Assembly (NCBI RefSeq): GCF_047654805.1
Contig: NZ_JASGIV010000001.1
Span: 3,534,001-3,598,000, forward strand
Reading direction: 5' to 3'
Length of the DNA: 64,000 nucleotides
Source of the DNA: Pelomonas sp047654805
GTDB lineage: Bacteria; Pseudomonadota; Gammaproteobacteria; Burkholderiales; Burkholderiaceae_C
Part shown: positions 34,797-42,440 of the stretch, piece after piece
How the letters are laid out: every line of letters begins with the position of its first letter
Position numbering within the stretch: position 1 is the first letter of the stretch
Made by a program: the position numbers and the translations under genes
Notes under the pieces: model-generated
The model's database searches: none
Told to the model about the DNA's origin: nothing
The model's input: the letters and a program-made list of their open reading frames with translations, nothing else

Positions 34797-35909
34797 ATGT
34801 CCGACCTGAGCCTTCCCGTCTCGGCGCTGAAACGCAGCCAGACCCAGCTCCCGGTGAGCGCCTATTTCGATACCGATCTGTTCCAGCGTGAACAGGCCAG
34901 CATCTTTCAGCGAGGCCCCCGCTACGTCGGCCATGCCTTGTCGGTCCCCGAAATCGGGGACCACTACGCCCTAGCGCAGGAGGGTGAAGGCCGGGCGCTG
35001 GTGCGTTCCGCCCAGGGCATCGAGCTGATCTCCAACGTCTGCCGGCATCGCCAGGCGGTCATGTTGCGCGGGCGCGGCAATACGCAGTCCAATATCGTCT
35101 GCCCGCTGCACCGTTGGACCTACTCGCACCAAGGCAAACTGATCGGCGCGCCGCACTTCAGCGAAGACCCCTGCCTGGACCTGAACCGCTACCCGTTGCA
35201 CGAATGGAACGGCCTGCTATTCGAGGACAACGGCCATGACGTCGCAGCCGAGCTGAGCAGGCTAGGCCCTCGCGCCCAGTTGGACTTCGGTGGCTTCGTG
35301 CTCGACAAGGTCCAGGTCCACGAGTGCAACTACAACTGGAAGACCTTCATCGAGGTCTATCTGGAGGATTACCACGTTGGCCCGTTCCACCCCGGCCTGA
35401 GCGGCTTCGTCACCTGTGACGACCTAGCCTGGGAGTTCGGCAAGCACCATTCGGTGCAGACCGTGGGCGTGCAACAGGAACTGGAGCGCCCGGGCTCGCC
35501 GGTCTACCAGCGCTGGCACGACCAGTTGCTGAAGTACCGCGAGGGCCGCCCGCCCGAGGCCGGCGCGATCTGGCTGACCTACTACCCGCACATCATGGTC
35601 GAGTGGTACCCGCACGTGCTGGTGGTCTCCACGCTGCATCCGCAGGGCCCGCAGAAGACGCTCAACCTCGTCGAGTTCTACTACCCCGAAGAGATCGCCG
35701 CCTTCGAACGCGATTTCGTCGAGGCCCATCAGGCTGCCTACATGGAGACTTGCGTGGAGGACGACGAGATCGCCGAGCGCATGGACGCTGGTCGCAAGGC
35801 CTTGATGATGCGCGGCGACGACGAGGCAGGCCCCTACCAAAGCCCGATGGAAGATGGCATGCAGCACTTCCACGAGTGGTACCGCAACGAGATCGGCACC
35901 CCCCTCTGA
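34797..35909 (+). CDS. Aromatic-ring-hydroxylating-type Rieske oxygenase, alpha subunit
   Basis: A 370-residue Rieske non-haem iron oxygenase. The [2Fe-2S] ligands are C82-x-H84 (VCRHRQ) and C102-x-x-H105 (VCPLHRW). The mononuclear iron site is in EDYHVGPFHPG (H193, H198), with D191 bridging. No beta subunit, ferredoxin or reductase gene is adjacent, so it is an orphan alpha subunit. Such genes are regularly found beside xseB in Burkholderiales; the substrate is not known to me. Its stop overlaps the next ATG by one base (TGATG), so a DMT exporter is co-translated. Confidence 0.85.
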   Translation: MSDLSLPVSALKRSQTQLPVSAYFDTDLFQREQASIFQRGPRYVGHALSVPEIGDHYALAQEGEGRALVRSAQGIELISNVCRHRQAVMLRGRGNTQSNIVCPLHRWTYSHQGKLIGAPHFSEDPCLDLNRYPLHEWNGLLFEDNGHDVAAELSRLGPRAQLDFGGFVLDKVQVHECNYNWKTFIEVYLEDYHVGPFHPGLSGFVTCDDLAWEFGKHHSVQTVGVQQELERPGSPVYQRWHDQLLKYREGRPPEAGAIWLTYYPHIMVEWYPHVLVVSTLHPQGPQKTLNLVEFYYPEEIAAFERDFVEAHQAAYMETCVEDDEIAERMDAGRKALMMRGDDEAGPYQSPMEDGMQHFHEWYRNEIGTPL

Positions 35910-36811
35910 TGCCGGCGTCGGTGCTCATGGTCCTGGCGACGCTGCTGTTCGCCACCATGGGCGTCTGCGTCAAGCTGGCCAGCGAGTTCTATGCGGCCAG
36001 CGAGATCGTCATGTACCGAGGCCTGGTCGGCGCGATCATGATGGCCCTGCTGTCACACCGCCAGGGGCTAAGCCTCAAGACCCGCCTGCCCGGCATGCAT
36101 GTCTGGCGCAGCATCTCCGGCGTCACCTCGCTGTGCCTGTGGTTCTATGCCATCAGCCACCTGCCCCTGGCCACCGCGATGACGCTGAACTACATGTCCT
36201 CGGTCTGGATGGCCCTGTTCCTGCTGGGCGGTGCCGTGCTGATGGGTGCGCAGCGCCTGGACTGGCGGTTGATGGCCTCGGTACTACTGGGCTTCGTTGG
36301 CGTCGCTCTGATCCTGCGGCCCACGCTGGATCAGCAGCAGCTCTGGCACGGCCTGGCCGGTCTGCTGTCGGGCATGATCGCTGCGATGGCCTATCTGCAA
36401 GTCACGGCGCTGGGTCGAGCGGGCGAGCCCGAGCTGCGCGTCGTCTTCTATTTCTCAGTCGGCGGCTGCGTCGCCGGTGCCGTCATCACGGGCCTGACCC
36501 AGGGTGGCCTGCAGCCCCATACGCTATGGGGTGCAGCCCTGCTTCTGGCGGTCGGCGTGCTGGCCACCACCGCCCAGGTCTGCCTGACGAGGGCCTATTC
36601 CATTGGCCGGCCGCTGGTAAACGCCTGCCTGCAGTACCTGGGCATAGTCTTCTCCTTCATCTACGGCATGCTGCTGTTCAAGGATCCGCTGACCTGGCAG
36701 GCAAGCCTCGGCATGCTGCTCATCATCGGCGCCGGCCTGGCCGCCACGCTGCTGCGCAGCCGGGTGGCACCGCCGGCAAAGGACAGCCAGTTCAACCCCG
36801 CGGAGTCATGA
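35909..36811 (+). CDS. DMT-superfamily (EamA) transporter
   Basis: A 300-residue protein with ten hydrophobic helices in two EamA repeats (LATLLFATMGVCVKLASEF opens the first; GLLSGMIAAMAYLQVTALGRAG the second half). The repeats share MYRGLVGAIM/MTLNYMSSVWMALFLLGG features. These carry metabolites or drugs outwards; the substrate is unknown. Overlap with the Rieske gene suggests export or import of its product or substrate, as inference. Confidence 0.85.
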   Translation: MPASVLMVLATLLFATMGVCVKLASEFYAASEIVMYRGLVGAIMMALLSHRQGLSLKTRLPGMHVWRSISGVTSLCLWFYAISHLPLATAMTLNYMSSVWMALFLLGGAVLMGAQRLDWRLMASVLLGFVGVALILRPTLDQQQLWHGLAGLLSGMIAAMAYLQVTALGRAGEPELRVVFYFSVGGCVAGAVITGLTQGGLQPHTLWGAALLLAVGVLATTAQVCLTRAYSIGRPLVNACLQYLGIVFSFIYGMLLFKDPLTWQASLGMLLIIGAGLAATLLRSRVAPPAKDSQFNPAES

Positions 36812-36945
36812 AGGCCCTCGTCCAGCCGCTCACCGCCGAACACGGTGCGCCAGCACAGCCCCCCATGGGAGCGACGATGCGTGCGGCATTGAGCCGCAAA
36901 CACATCGCGCGGGTATCGCCAACGCTGAATGGATCGCCGCCATGA
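36808..36945 (+). CDS. Possible 45-residue small protein bridging two genes by ATGA overlaps
   Basis: An open frame of 45 codons begins with ATGA over the transporter stop and ends in a TGA that overlaps the ATG of the sulfurtransferase gene (ATGA again). It has GGAG 2 bases before its ATG, which is tight spacing. The product (starts MKALVQPL, ends SPTLNGSPP) has no recognised domain, no membrane segment and ordinary composition. The double ATGA overlap is a coupling pattern that is rare by chance, yet the sequence itself shows no protein-like conservation that I can judge. Alternative: a plain intergenic gap of 130 bp. Confidence 0.3.
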   Translation: MKALVQPLTAEHGAPAQPPMGATMRAALSRKHIARVSPTLNGSPP

Positions 36946-37769
36946 AACCCTTCACCACGCTACTTTCCGCCACCGAACTGCGCACACTGCGCGACCCGCT
37001 GATCATCGAGTGCAGCTTCGACCTCGTGGACACCGATGCCGGCGAGCGCGCCTACGCCGCCGGCCACATCCCCGGCGCCTTCTACCTGCACCTGGATCGC
37101 GACCTCTGCGGCGCCAAGACCGCTGCCGACGGCGCCTTCCGCGGCCGCCATCCGCTGCCGGAGCGCGCGGACTTCGCCGCGCTGATGCGCAGCCTGGGCC
37201 TGGTCGCCGACCGCCAGGTCGTCGCCTACGACCGCCAGGGCGGCCCCTATGCCGCTCACCTGTGGTGGATGCTGCGCTGGCTGGGTCATGCGCAAGTCGC
37301 CGTGCTGGACGGCGCCTGGGATGGCGACATGACCGCAGAGGTACCCCCTGCGGTGCCTACAGACTGGCAGCCCGGCCAGTCGCTGGTCGGACAGATCAGC
37401 ACCGCCGAGCTGCTCAAGAAGCTCGGCAACATCCGCCTGATCGACGCCCGCGCTGGCGAACGCTTTCGCGGCGAGGTCGAGCCCCTGGACAAGGCTGCCG
37501 GCCACATCCCCGGTGCCAGCAACCGTTTCTTCAAGGACAACCTAGGCGCGGAAGGCCGCTTCAAGCCGGCGGCTCAGCTGCACGCCGAGTTCCAACCCCT
37601 GCTGGCACCCTTTGCGGCGGACTCGGTGATCCATCAGTGCGGCTCGGGCGTGACGGCCTGCCACAACCTGCTGGCGATGGCCCATGCCGGCTTGGGCGAC
37701 GGCCTGCTGTACCCGGGCTCCTGGAGCGAATGGTCGTCCGACCCGGCCCGCCCGATCGCCCAAGGATGA
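36942..37769 (+). CDS. Sulfurtransferase with two rhodanese domains (SseA-like)
   Basis: A 275-residue thiosulfate/3-mercaptopyruvate sulfurtransferase. The C-terminal domain has the catalytic loop C233-G-S-G-V-T, which is the mercaptopyruvate-type sequence (CGSGVT). The N-terminal domain keeps the fold but has D98-R-Q-G-G-P where a catalytic cysteine would be, so only one site works, as in the family. The GHIPGAFYLHLD and GHIPGASNRFF motifs mark the two repeats. Confidence 0.9.
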   Translation: MKPFTTLLSATELRTLRDPLIIECSFDLVDTDAGERAYAAGHIPGAFYLHLDRDLCGAKTAADGAFRGRHPLPERADFAALMRSLGLVADRQVVAYDRQGGPYAAHLWWMLRWLGHAQVAVLDGAWDGDMTAEVPPAVPTDWQPGQSLVGQISTAELLKKLGNIRLIDARAGERFRGEVEPLDKAAGHIPGASNRFFKDNLGAEGRFKPAAQLHAEFQPLLAPFAADSVIHQCGSGVTACHNLLAMAHAGLGDGLLYPGSWSEWSSDPARPIAQG

Positions 37770-37777
37770 GCAACGGC

Positions 37778-37791
37778 TTGATCTCCGACAA
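37778..37791 (+). promoter_or_regulatory. FNR/Anr-like half-palindrome upstream of the universal stress gene
   Basis: TTGAT-CTCC-GACAA matches the FNR consensus TTGAT-N4-ATCAA at 8 of 10 positions and lies about 60 bp before the usp start, a suitable spot for activation. FNR/Anr control of such universal stress proteins is known in other proteobacteria; here it is only a sequence resemblance, and no good -10 follows. Confidence 0.3.
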
Positions 37792-37847
37792 ACCCTCCAG
37801 CGCCTGATGGGCCACACTGGAGCCCTCCCCAACGATTGGAGGATCGA

Positions 37848-38282
37848 ATGTTCAAGCGCATCCTCGTCCCCACGGACGGCTCCGACATCACCGCCAACGC
37901 GGTCAACACCGCCATCCAGCTCGCCAAGGTCCATGGCGCCCAGTTGCTGACTCTCAGCGTCATGGAGCCTTTCCCCTACAGCGCGGTCTCGGAAATCCAG
38001 CCCGTTCCGCCGCAGGAGTTCATCGACGCCCAGCAGCGCGTCGCCACCCAGCGCGTCGAGGCCGTCAGCGCCGCGGCTGCGGCTCAGGGCCTGGCGTGCA
38101 AGGGCCACACCGTCGAGGCGCTGCATGCGTGGGAAGCCATCATCGACCACGCCAAGACCGAGGGAGTCGATCTCATCGTCATGGCCTCCCACGGCCGCCG
38201 CGGCGTCGCGGCCCTGTTGCTGGGCAGCGAGACGCAGAAAGTGCTGACGCACACGGACCTGCCGGTGCTGATCGTCAAGTGA
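37848..38282 (+). CDS. Universal stress protein, UspA family
   Basis: A 144-residue ATP-binding-type Usp. FKRILVPTDGSDITANAVNTAIQLAK forms the first strand-loop-helix, and the ATP-binding pattern G-2x-G-9x-G(S/T) appears as SHGRRGVAALLLGSETQKVL. The ATG at 37848 has a good ribosome-binding site (GGAGGA). Stress proteins of this kind bind ATP and are induced under nutrient or oxygen limitation. Confidence 0.9.
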   Translation: MFKRILVPTDGSDITANAVNTAIQLAKVHGAQLLTLSVMEPFPYSAVSEIQPVPPQEFIDAQQRVATQRVEAVSAAAAAQGLACKGHTVEALHAWEAIIDHAKTEGVDLIVMASHGRRGVAALLLGSETQKVLTHTDLPVLIVK

Positions 38283-38684
38283 TCTCTCTCGGCGCCTGAT
38301 GCCGGCCGGCGACCGCCGGTTCCGCTCAGCCGCTCACTGAAGGCCGCCACCGCGGCAGCAGGCGGCCGAGTGGAAACCCCCTCTTGAGCCCCGAAACCAT
38401 GGCTTGAGATGGGTGGCATGTTCAGCTTCTTCCATCCCCGGCCCGTCACCGACTCCCGGCCTGTCGCCGAGCAATCAGTCCGCTTGAGCCGTCCCACCCC
38501 ACCGTCGCTGGTGGTGGTAGTCGCCGCGAAGGCCGCCCCTCACAGTCCGGGGCCCCCTTCGACGGCGCCTGGGACGGCACCCGGGCATCCAACCGAGGTG
38601 GGCATCCAGTCAGAAGGCGGAGTTCCTTGGCCTCAGCCGCCTCGAGCCTGACGGCCCGCGGCACACTGCGGCTGAGGCCGCGCG
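38283..38684. other. Gene-poor gap between usp and the ZIP transporter gene
   Basis: This 402-bp stretch between convergent genes has no convincing gene. An 80-codon open frame starts at 38409 (MGGMFSFFHPRP...), but it is Pro/Ser/Ala rich, lacks a ribosome-binding site, and shows no recognisable fold, so I do not call it. The right end holds a long-stem inverted repeat (separate entry). No tRNA, promoter or mobile element is evident. Confidence 0.6.
38629..38679. repeat. Perfect 12-bp inverted repeat near the ZIP gene 3' end
   Basis: GGCCTCAGCCGC (38629-38640) and GCGGCTGAGGCC (38668-38679) pair perfectly with a 27-base loop. It lies 5 bp beyond the stop of the minus-strand ZIP gene and faces the usp gene, so it may act as a bidirectional mRNA-end structure; no T-tract follows on either strand. 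Confidence 0.55.
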
Positions 38685-39467
38685 TCAGTGTGCGCCGTGC
38701 AGCATCATCGACACGGTGAAGGCCGCGCCCAGCCCTACGGCCAGCCAGGCCACCTGGGCCAGCGTCTCGCGCCAGGCCAGGCGCTGCTGCAGCTGCGGCA
38801 GCAAGTCAGCCACTGAGATGTAGATGAAGCTGCTGGACGCCAGCACCAGCAAATACGGTAGAACGCCCTCGAAACTGCCAATCAGAAAGTAGCCCAGCAC
38901 GCCGCCGACGACCGAGGCCATGCCCGAGATCGCGTTGAAGAGCAGTGCCTTGGCGCGCGACAGGCCGGCGTTCAGCAGCACGATGTAGTCGCCCACCTCC
39001 TGCGGGATCTCGTGGGCCACGATGGCCAGCGCCGTCGCGAAACCCAGCCTCGTGTCGGCCAGGAAGGCCGCCGCGATGATGGCGCCGTCGCAGAAGTTGT
39101 GGATGCTGTCGCCCACCAGCACGGTCAGCCCGCCACGCCCTGCCTGCTCGGCGTCGAAGTGGTGGTGATGGTGGTGACCGTCACCCTCGTGGTGGTGCAC
39201 GTGGCGATACAGCTCCACCTTCTCCAGCAGCCAGAAGAACAGCAGGCCCGCAAGCAGTACGGCGAACAGCGTCTGAGGCTGGGCCGTCTGGCTCTCGAAG
39301 GCCTCGGGGAGCACATTCAGGAGCGAAGTGCCCAGCAAGATGCCGGCCGACAGACTGACGAGGCTCTTCACGAGACGGGTCAGCACGCCGACGGTCAAGC
39401 TGGCGGCGACGAGCACCGACAGCAGCCCGCCTGCGAAGGTGGCGAGCACGATGTAGAGAAGGGTCAT
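38685..39467 (-). CDS. ZIP-family divalent metal transporter
   Basis: A 260-residue integral membrane protein with about eight spans. The histidine-rich cytoplasmic loop (HVHHHEGDGHHHHHHF) precedes the ZIP core motifs HNFCDGAIIAAAF and HEIPQEVGDYIVLL, the two metal-binding helices of zinc/iron importers. ATG at 39467 chosen; a TTG six codons upstream is less likely. Isolated gene between two convergent/same-strand genes. Confidence 0.92.
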   Translation of the reverse strand: MTLLYIVLATFAGGLLSVLVAASLTVGVLTRLVKSLVSLSAGILLGTSLLNVLPEAFESQTAQPQTLFAVLLAGLLFFWLLEKVELYRHVHHHEGDGHHHHHHFDAEQAGRGGLTVLVGDSIHNFCDGAIIAAAFLADTRLGFATALAIVAHEIPQEVGDYIVLLNAGLSRAKALLFNAISGMASVVGGVLGYFLIGSFEGVLPYLLVLASSSFIYISVADLLPQLQQRLAWRETLAQVAWLAVGLGAAFTVSMMLHGAH

Positions 39468-39536
39468 GGGATAGGGCAAAAGCAACGGGCCACAGCCTTG
39501 GACTGCGGCCCGGACCCATTCAGCCTAGCAGAGCTG

Positions 39537-40400
39537 TCAAGCGACGCCGTTCTTCTTGAACCAAGCCAGGCATCTGGCCCAGCCATCTTCGGCGGCCGCC
39601 TTGCGGTAGCTGGGCCGGTAGTCGGCATGGAAGGCATGTGGCGTATCGGGATAGACGACGAACTCGCACTGGGTGTTGCCGGCAGCCTTGAGGGCGGCCT
39701 CAAGCTGGGTCAGCGTCTCGACCGGAATGCCGCCGTCCGCGGCACCGTACAGCGCCAGCACCGGTGCCTTGATGCTGGCAGCACGTTCGATGATGGTCTT
39801 GTCGCCGGCATGGTAATTGCGCGCCACCGGGCCATACCAGGCCACCGCCGCCGCCAACCTTGGGTTGTGGGCCGCATACGACCAGGCCGTGCGCCCGCCC
39901 CAGCAAAAGCCCGTGATGCCGAGCTTGGCGGTGTCGCCGCCGTGAGCCGCAGCCCAGGCGACGGCGGCATCGAGGTCACCATTGACCTGGGCATCGGACG
40001 CCTTGGCGACGACCTCGCTGATGAGCTTGGGGATGTCGGTAAAGGCGCCGGCGTTGCCGTGGCGCACGAAGAGCTCGGGCGCGATGGCCATATAGCCCTG
40101 CCTGGCCAGCCGCCGGCAGACGTCGGCAATGTGCTCATGCACGCCGAAGATCTCGCTGGCCACCAGCACGACGGGCAGGTTCTTGCCGCCTGCGGGCGCG
40201 GCGCGGTAGGCCGGCATCTGGAAGTCGCCCACCGGGATGCTGACACCGCCGGCTACCAGGCCGGCCGCGTCGGTGCTGATCGTCTGCGCAGCCACCGGCA
40301 GAACGGCGGCCGCAAAACCGCTGCCCACCGTTGTTTGCACAAAGCTGCGACGACTGAAGTCGCGGGACGGCGCGAGGCTGTCGATCTCGTCTTTCAACAT
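39537..40400 (-). CDS. Dienelactone hydrolase-family protein with Tat signal
   Basis: A 287-residue alpha/beta hydrolase. The N-terminus (DFSRRSFVQTTVGSGFAAAVLPVAAQ) is a twin-arginine signal peptide, so the protein is exported folded. The catalytic cysteine is C166 in GFCWGGR, with the Asp in ADGGIP and His in TPHAFH completing the triad; E83 of ASEIFG fits the dienelactone hydrolase Glu that tunes the nucleophile. Substrate beyond an ester or lactone is unknown. It is divergent from ppx with 60 bp between. Confidence 0.88.
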   Translation of the reverse strand: MLKDEIDSLAPSRDFSRRSFVQTTVGSGFAAAVLPVAAQTISTDAAGLVAGGVSIPVGDFQMPAYRAAPAGGKNLPVVLVASEIFGVHEHIADVCRRLARQGYMAIAPELFVRHGNAGAFTDIPKLISEVVAKASDAQVNGDLDAAVAWAAAHGGDTAKLGITGFCWGGRTAWSYAAHNPRLAAAVAWYGPVARNYHAGDKTIIERAASIKAPVLALYGAADGGIPVETLTQLEAALKAAGNTQCEFVVYPDTPHAFHADYRPSYRKAAAEDGWARCLAWFKKNGVA

Positions 40401-40460
40401 GGACTCTCCCGGGCGGGTGGTTACGAAAGGGCGTCAAATTTTGCCCCGACAATCCCGCCC

Positions 40461-41954
40461 ATGACGCAGCGTCCCGACTCCGCGAACAGCCTTTGGGCCT
40501 CCATCGACATCGGCTCCAACAGCTTCCGCCTCGAGTTGGCCCGCCTGACTGGCGAACGCTACCAGCGGGTCAGCTACATCAAGGAAAGCGTGCGCCTGGG
40601 CGCCGGCCTCGATGCGCAGGGCATGTTGACCGAGGAGGCCATGCAGCGCGGCCTGGCCTGCCTGAAAGGCTTTGGCGAACAGCTCGTTGGCATCCCGCCC
40701 GAGCGCATACGTGCCGTCGCGACGCAGACTCTGCGCGAGGCACGCAATCGCAACGCGTTCCTGGCCCGCGCGCAGGCGGTTCTGGGCCATCCCGTCGAAG
40801 TCATCGCCGGCCGCGAAGAAGCACGCATGATCTTCGCTGGCGTCGCGCGCCTGCAGCCGTCCAACAAGCCCCGCCTCGTCATCGACATCGGCGGGCGTTC
40901 CACCGAGATGATCCTCGGTCGCGGCCGCAAGCCTCTGCTGGCCGAGTCCTTCGGCGTCGGCAGTGTGGGCCTGTCTCTGCGCTTCTTTGCCGAGGGCCTC
41001 TACACCGCCGAGGCGTTCCGCGCCGCCCAGGTCGCGGCTGGCGCCGAGCTCGAGGAGGCGTTGACGCTGTTCCGCCCCGAGCTCTGGCAGGAGGCGCTGG
41101 GCTCGTCGGGCACTGTGGGCGCTGTGTCGCAGATCCTCGCGGCCAGCGGCCAGACCGATGGCCGCGTCACGCCGGCCGCGCTGCGCTGGTGCATCGAGCA
41201 GTGCCTCGCCGCCGGCTCGCAGGACAAGCTGCAGCTGCCCGGCCTGAAGGACGACAGGCGCCCCGTCGTCGCCGGCGGCCTGTGCATCCTCTACACGCTG
41301 CTGACCCAGTTCGGCATCGCCGAGCTGCGGGCCACCAAGGGCGCGCTGCGCCAGGGTGTCATCTTCGACCTCGCCGAGCGCCTGCAGCCCAGTGGCGCCC
41401 GCGACCCGCGCGGCGCATCGGTCACAGAGCTGCAGCTGCGCTTCGGCGTCGACGTCGGCCAGGCAGAGCGCGTGGCTGCCCAGGGCGAGCGGCTCTACCG
41501 GCATCTCGCGCCCAAGCCTGCGGCCGAGCTACTGCGCGAGCTGCGCTGGGCAGCGGCCCTGCACGAGATCGGCATGCTGGTCTCCCACCATGACCACCAC
41601 CGCCACAGCGCCTACCTGATCGCCCATGTGGACGCGCCGGGCTTCTCGACCAACCAGCTGCAGCGTCTGGCCACGCTGGCGCTGGGGCAGCGCGGCGGCC
41701 TGCGCAAGCTGGAGTCTCAGCTCGCGGATCCGGCGCTGCTTGAGCAGGTCGTCGCGCTGCGCCTGGCCGTCATCCTCTGCCATGCACGCACGCCGGTGCA
41801 GGGCAGCGGTCCGGTGCTGCAGCGCGAAGGCAGGCAGCTGACGCTGCACTGCCCCAAGAACTGGACCGAAGGCCAGGCACGCACGCGCTTCCTGCTGAAG
41901 GAAGAGGCCGAGGCCTGGGCCCGCACCGGCCTGCTGGAGCTCATGCTGGCCTGA
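40461..41954 (+). CDS. ppx: Exopolyphosphatase/guanosine pentaphosphate phosphatase
   Basis: A 497-residue ASKHA-fold phosphatase. ASIDIGSNSFRLELARL is the phosphate-1 loop, VIDIGGRSTEMILG the phosphate-2 loop, and EIGMLVSHHDHHRHSAYLI belongs to the C-terminal HD-like domain. It degrades polyphosphate from the chain end and may cleave pppGpp. The start is the ATG at 40461. It converges on the sixA-ppk1 pair with 14 bp between stops, the classical arrangement for polyphosphate enzymes in Burkholderiales. Confidence 0.95.
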   Translation: MTQRPDSANSLWASIDIGSNSFRLELARLTGERYQRVSYIKESVRLGAGLDAQGMLTEEAMQRGLACLKGFGEQLVGIPPERIRAVATQTLREARNRNAFLARAQAVLGHPVEVIAGREEARMIFAGVARLQPSNKPRLVIDIGGRSTEMILGRGRKPLLAESFGVGSVGLSLRFFAEGLYTAEAFRAAQVAAGAELEEALTLFRPELWQEALGSSGTVGAVSQILAASGQTDGRVTPAALRWCIEQCLAAGSQDKLQLPGLKDDRRPVVAGGLCILYTLLTQFGIAELRATKGALRQGVIFDLAERLQPSGARDPRGASVTELQLRFGVDVGQAERVAAQGERLYRHLAPKPAAELLRELRWAAALHEIGMLVSHHDHHRHSAYLIAHVDAPGFSTNQLQRLATLALGQRGGLRKLESQLADPALLEQVVALRLAVILCHARTPVQGSGPVLQREGRQLTLHCPKNWTEGQARTRFLLKEEAEAWARTGLLELMLA

Positions 41955-41968
41955 GGCTTACGCGCCCG

Positions 41969-42430
41969 TCAGAGTGCGTCCGGGCCTTGCACGGCGTGCA
42001 GCGTCACCTCAGGTTCGCCGTCGCGCTGGCGCCAGCGCAGCCACCAGACGGCGCCCTTCTTGACGGCCCATTCCTGCTCGACACCGGCCAGCAGTTGCGC
42101 TGCCAGGCGCCCCAGCGTCGGCTGATGGCCGCAGATCAGCACGGGCTCGCTGGCCCTGGGCCAGCGACTGGCATCGATGAGGGCTTCAATGGGTGCGTCG
42201 GGTGCGATGGCCGGCACGACACGGACCTCACGCCCCAGGGCTTCGGCCGTCTGGCGACAACGCAGTGCAGGGCTGACGAGCACGCGCGTTGACGCCGCCA
42301 GCCGGTGGTTTAGCCACCCCGCCATGCGCCTGGCCTGGCGCTCGCCCTTGGGCGTCAGCGCACGCTGCAGATCATCCTGGCCGGCAGCGATGACTTCGGC
42401 TTCGGCATGGCGCCAGAGGATCAGATCCAT
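41969..42430 (-). CDS. sixA: Phosphohistidine phosphatase, SixA type
   Basis: A 153-residue histidine phosphatase. RHAEAE near the start (H8) carries the phospho-accepting histidine, and ICGHQPTLGRLAAQL holds the second histidine. SixA removes phosphate from protein phosphohistidines of HPt/PTS-type proteins in E. coli. It follows ppk1 after 10 bp, so it is in one operon with it; a link to polyphosphate is suggestive, not shown. Confidence 0.9.
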   Translation of the reverse strand: MDLILWRHAEAEVIAAGQDDLQRALTPKGERQARRMAGWLNHRLAASTRVLVSPALRCRQTAEALGREVRVVPAIAPDAPIEALIDASRWPRASEPVLICGHQPTLGRLAAQLLAGVEQEWAVKKGAVWWLRWRQRDGEPEVTLHAVQGPDAL

Positions 42431-42440
42431 CTCCGCGCCT

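Noticed and set aside
38409..38651. 80-codon open frame in the gap between usp and the ZIP gene
   Set aside because: No ribosome-binding site, Pro/Ser/Ala-rich low-complexity translation and no recognisable family.
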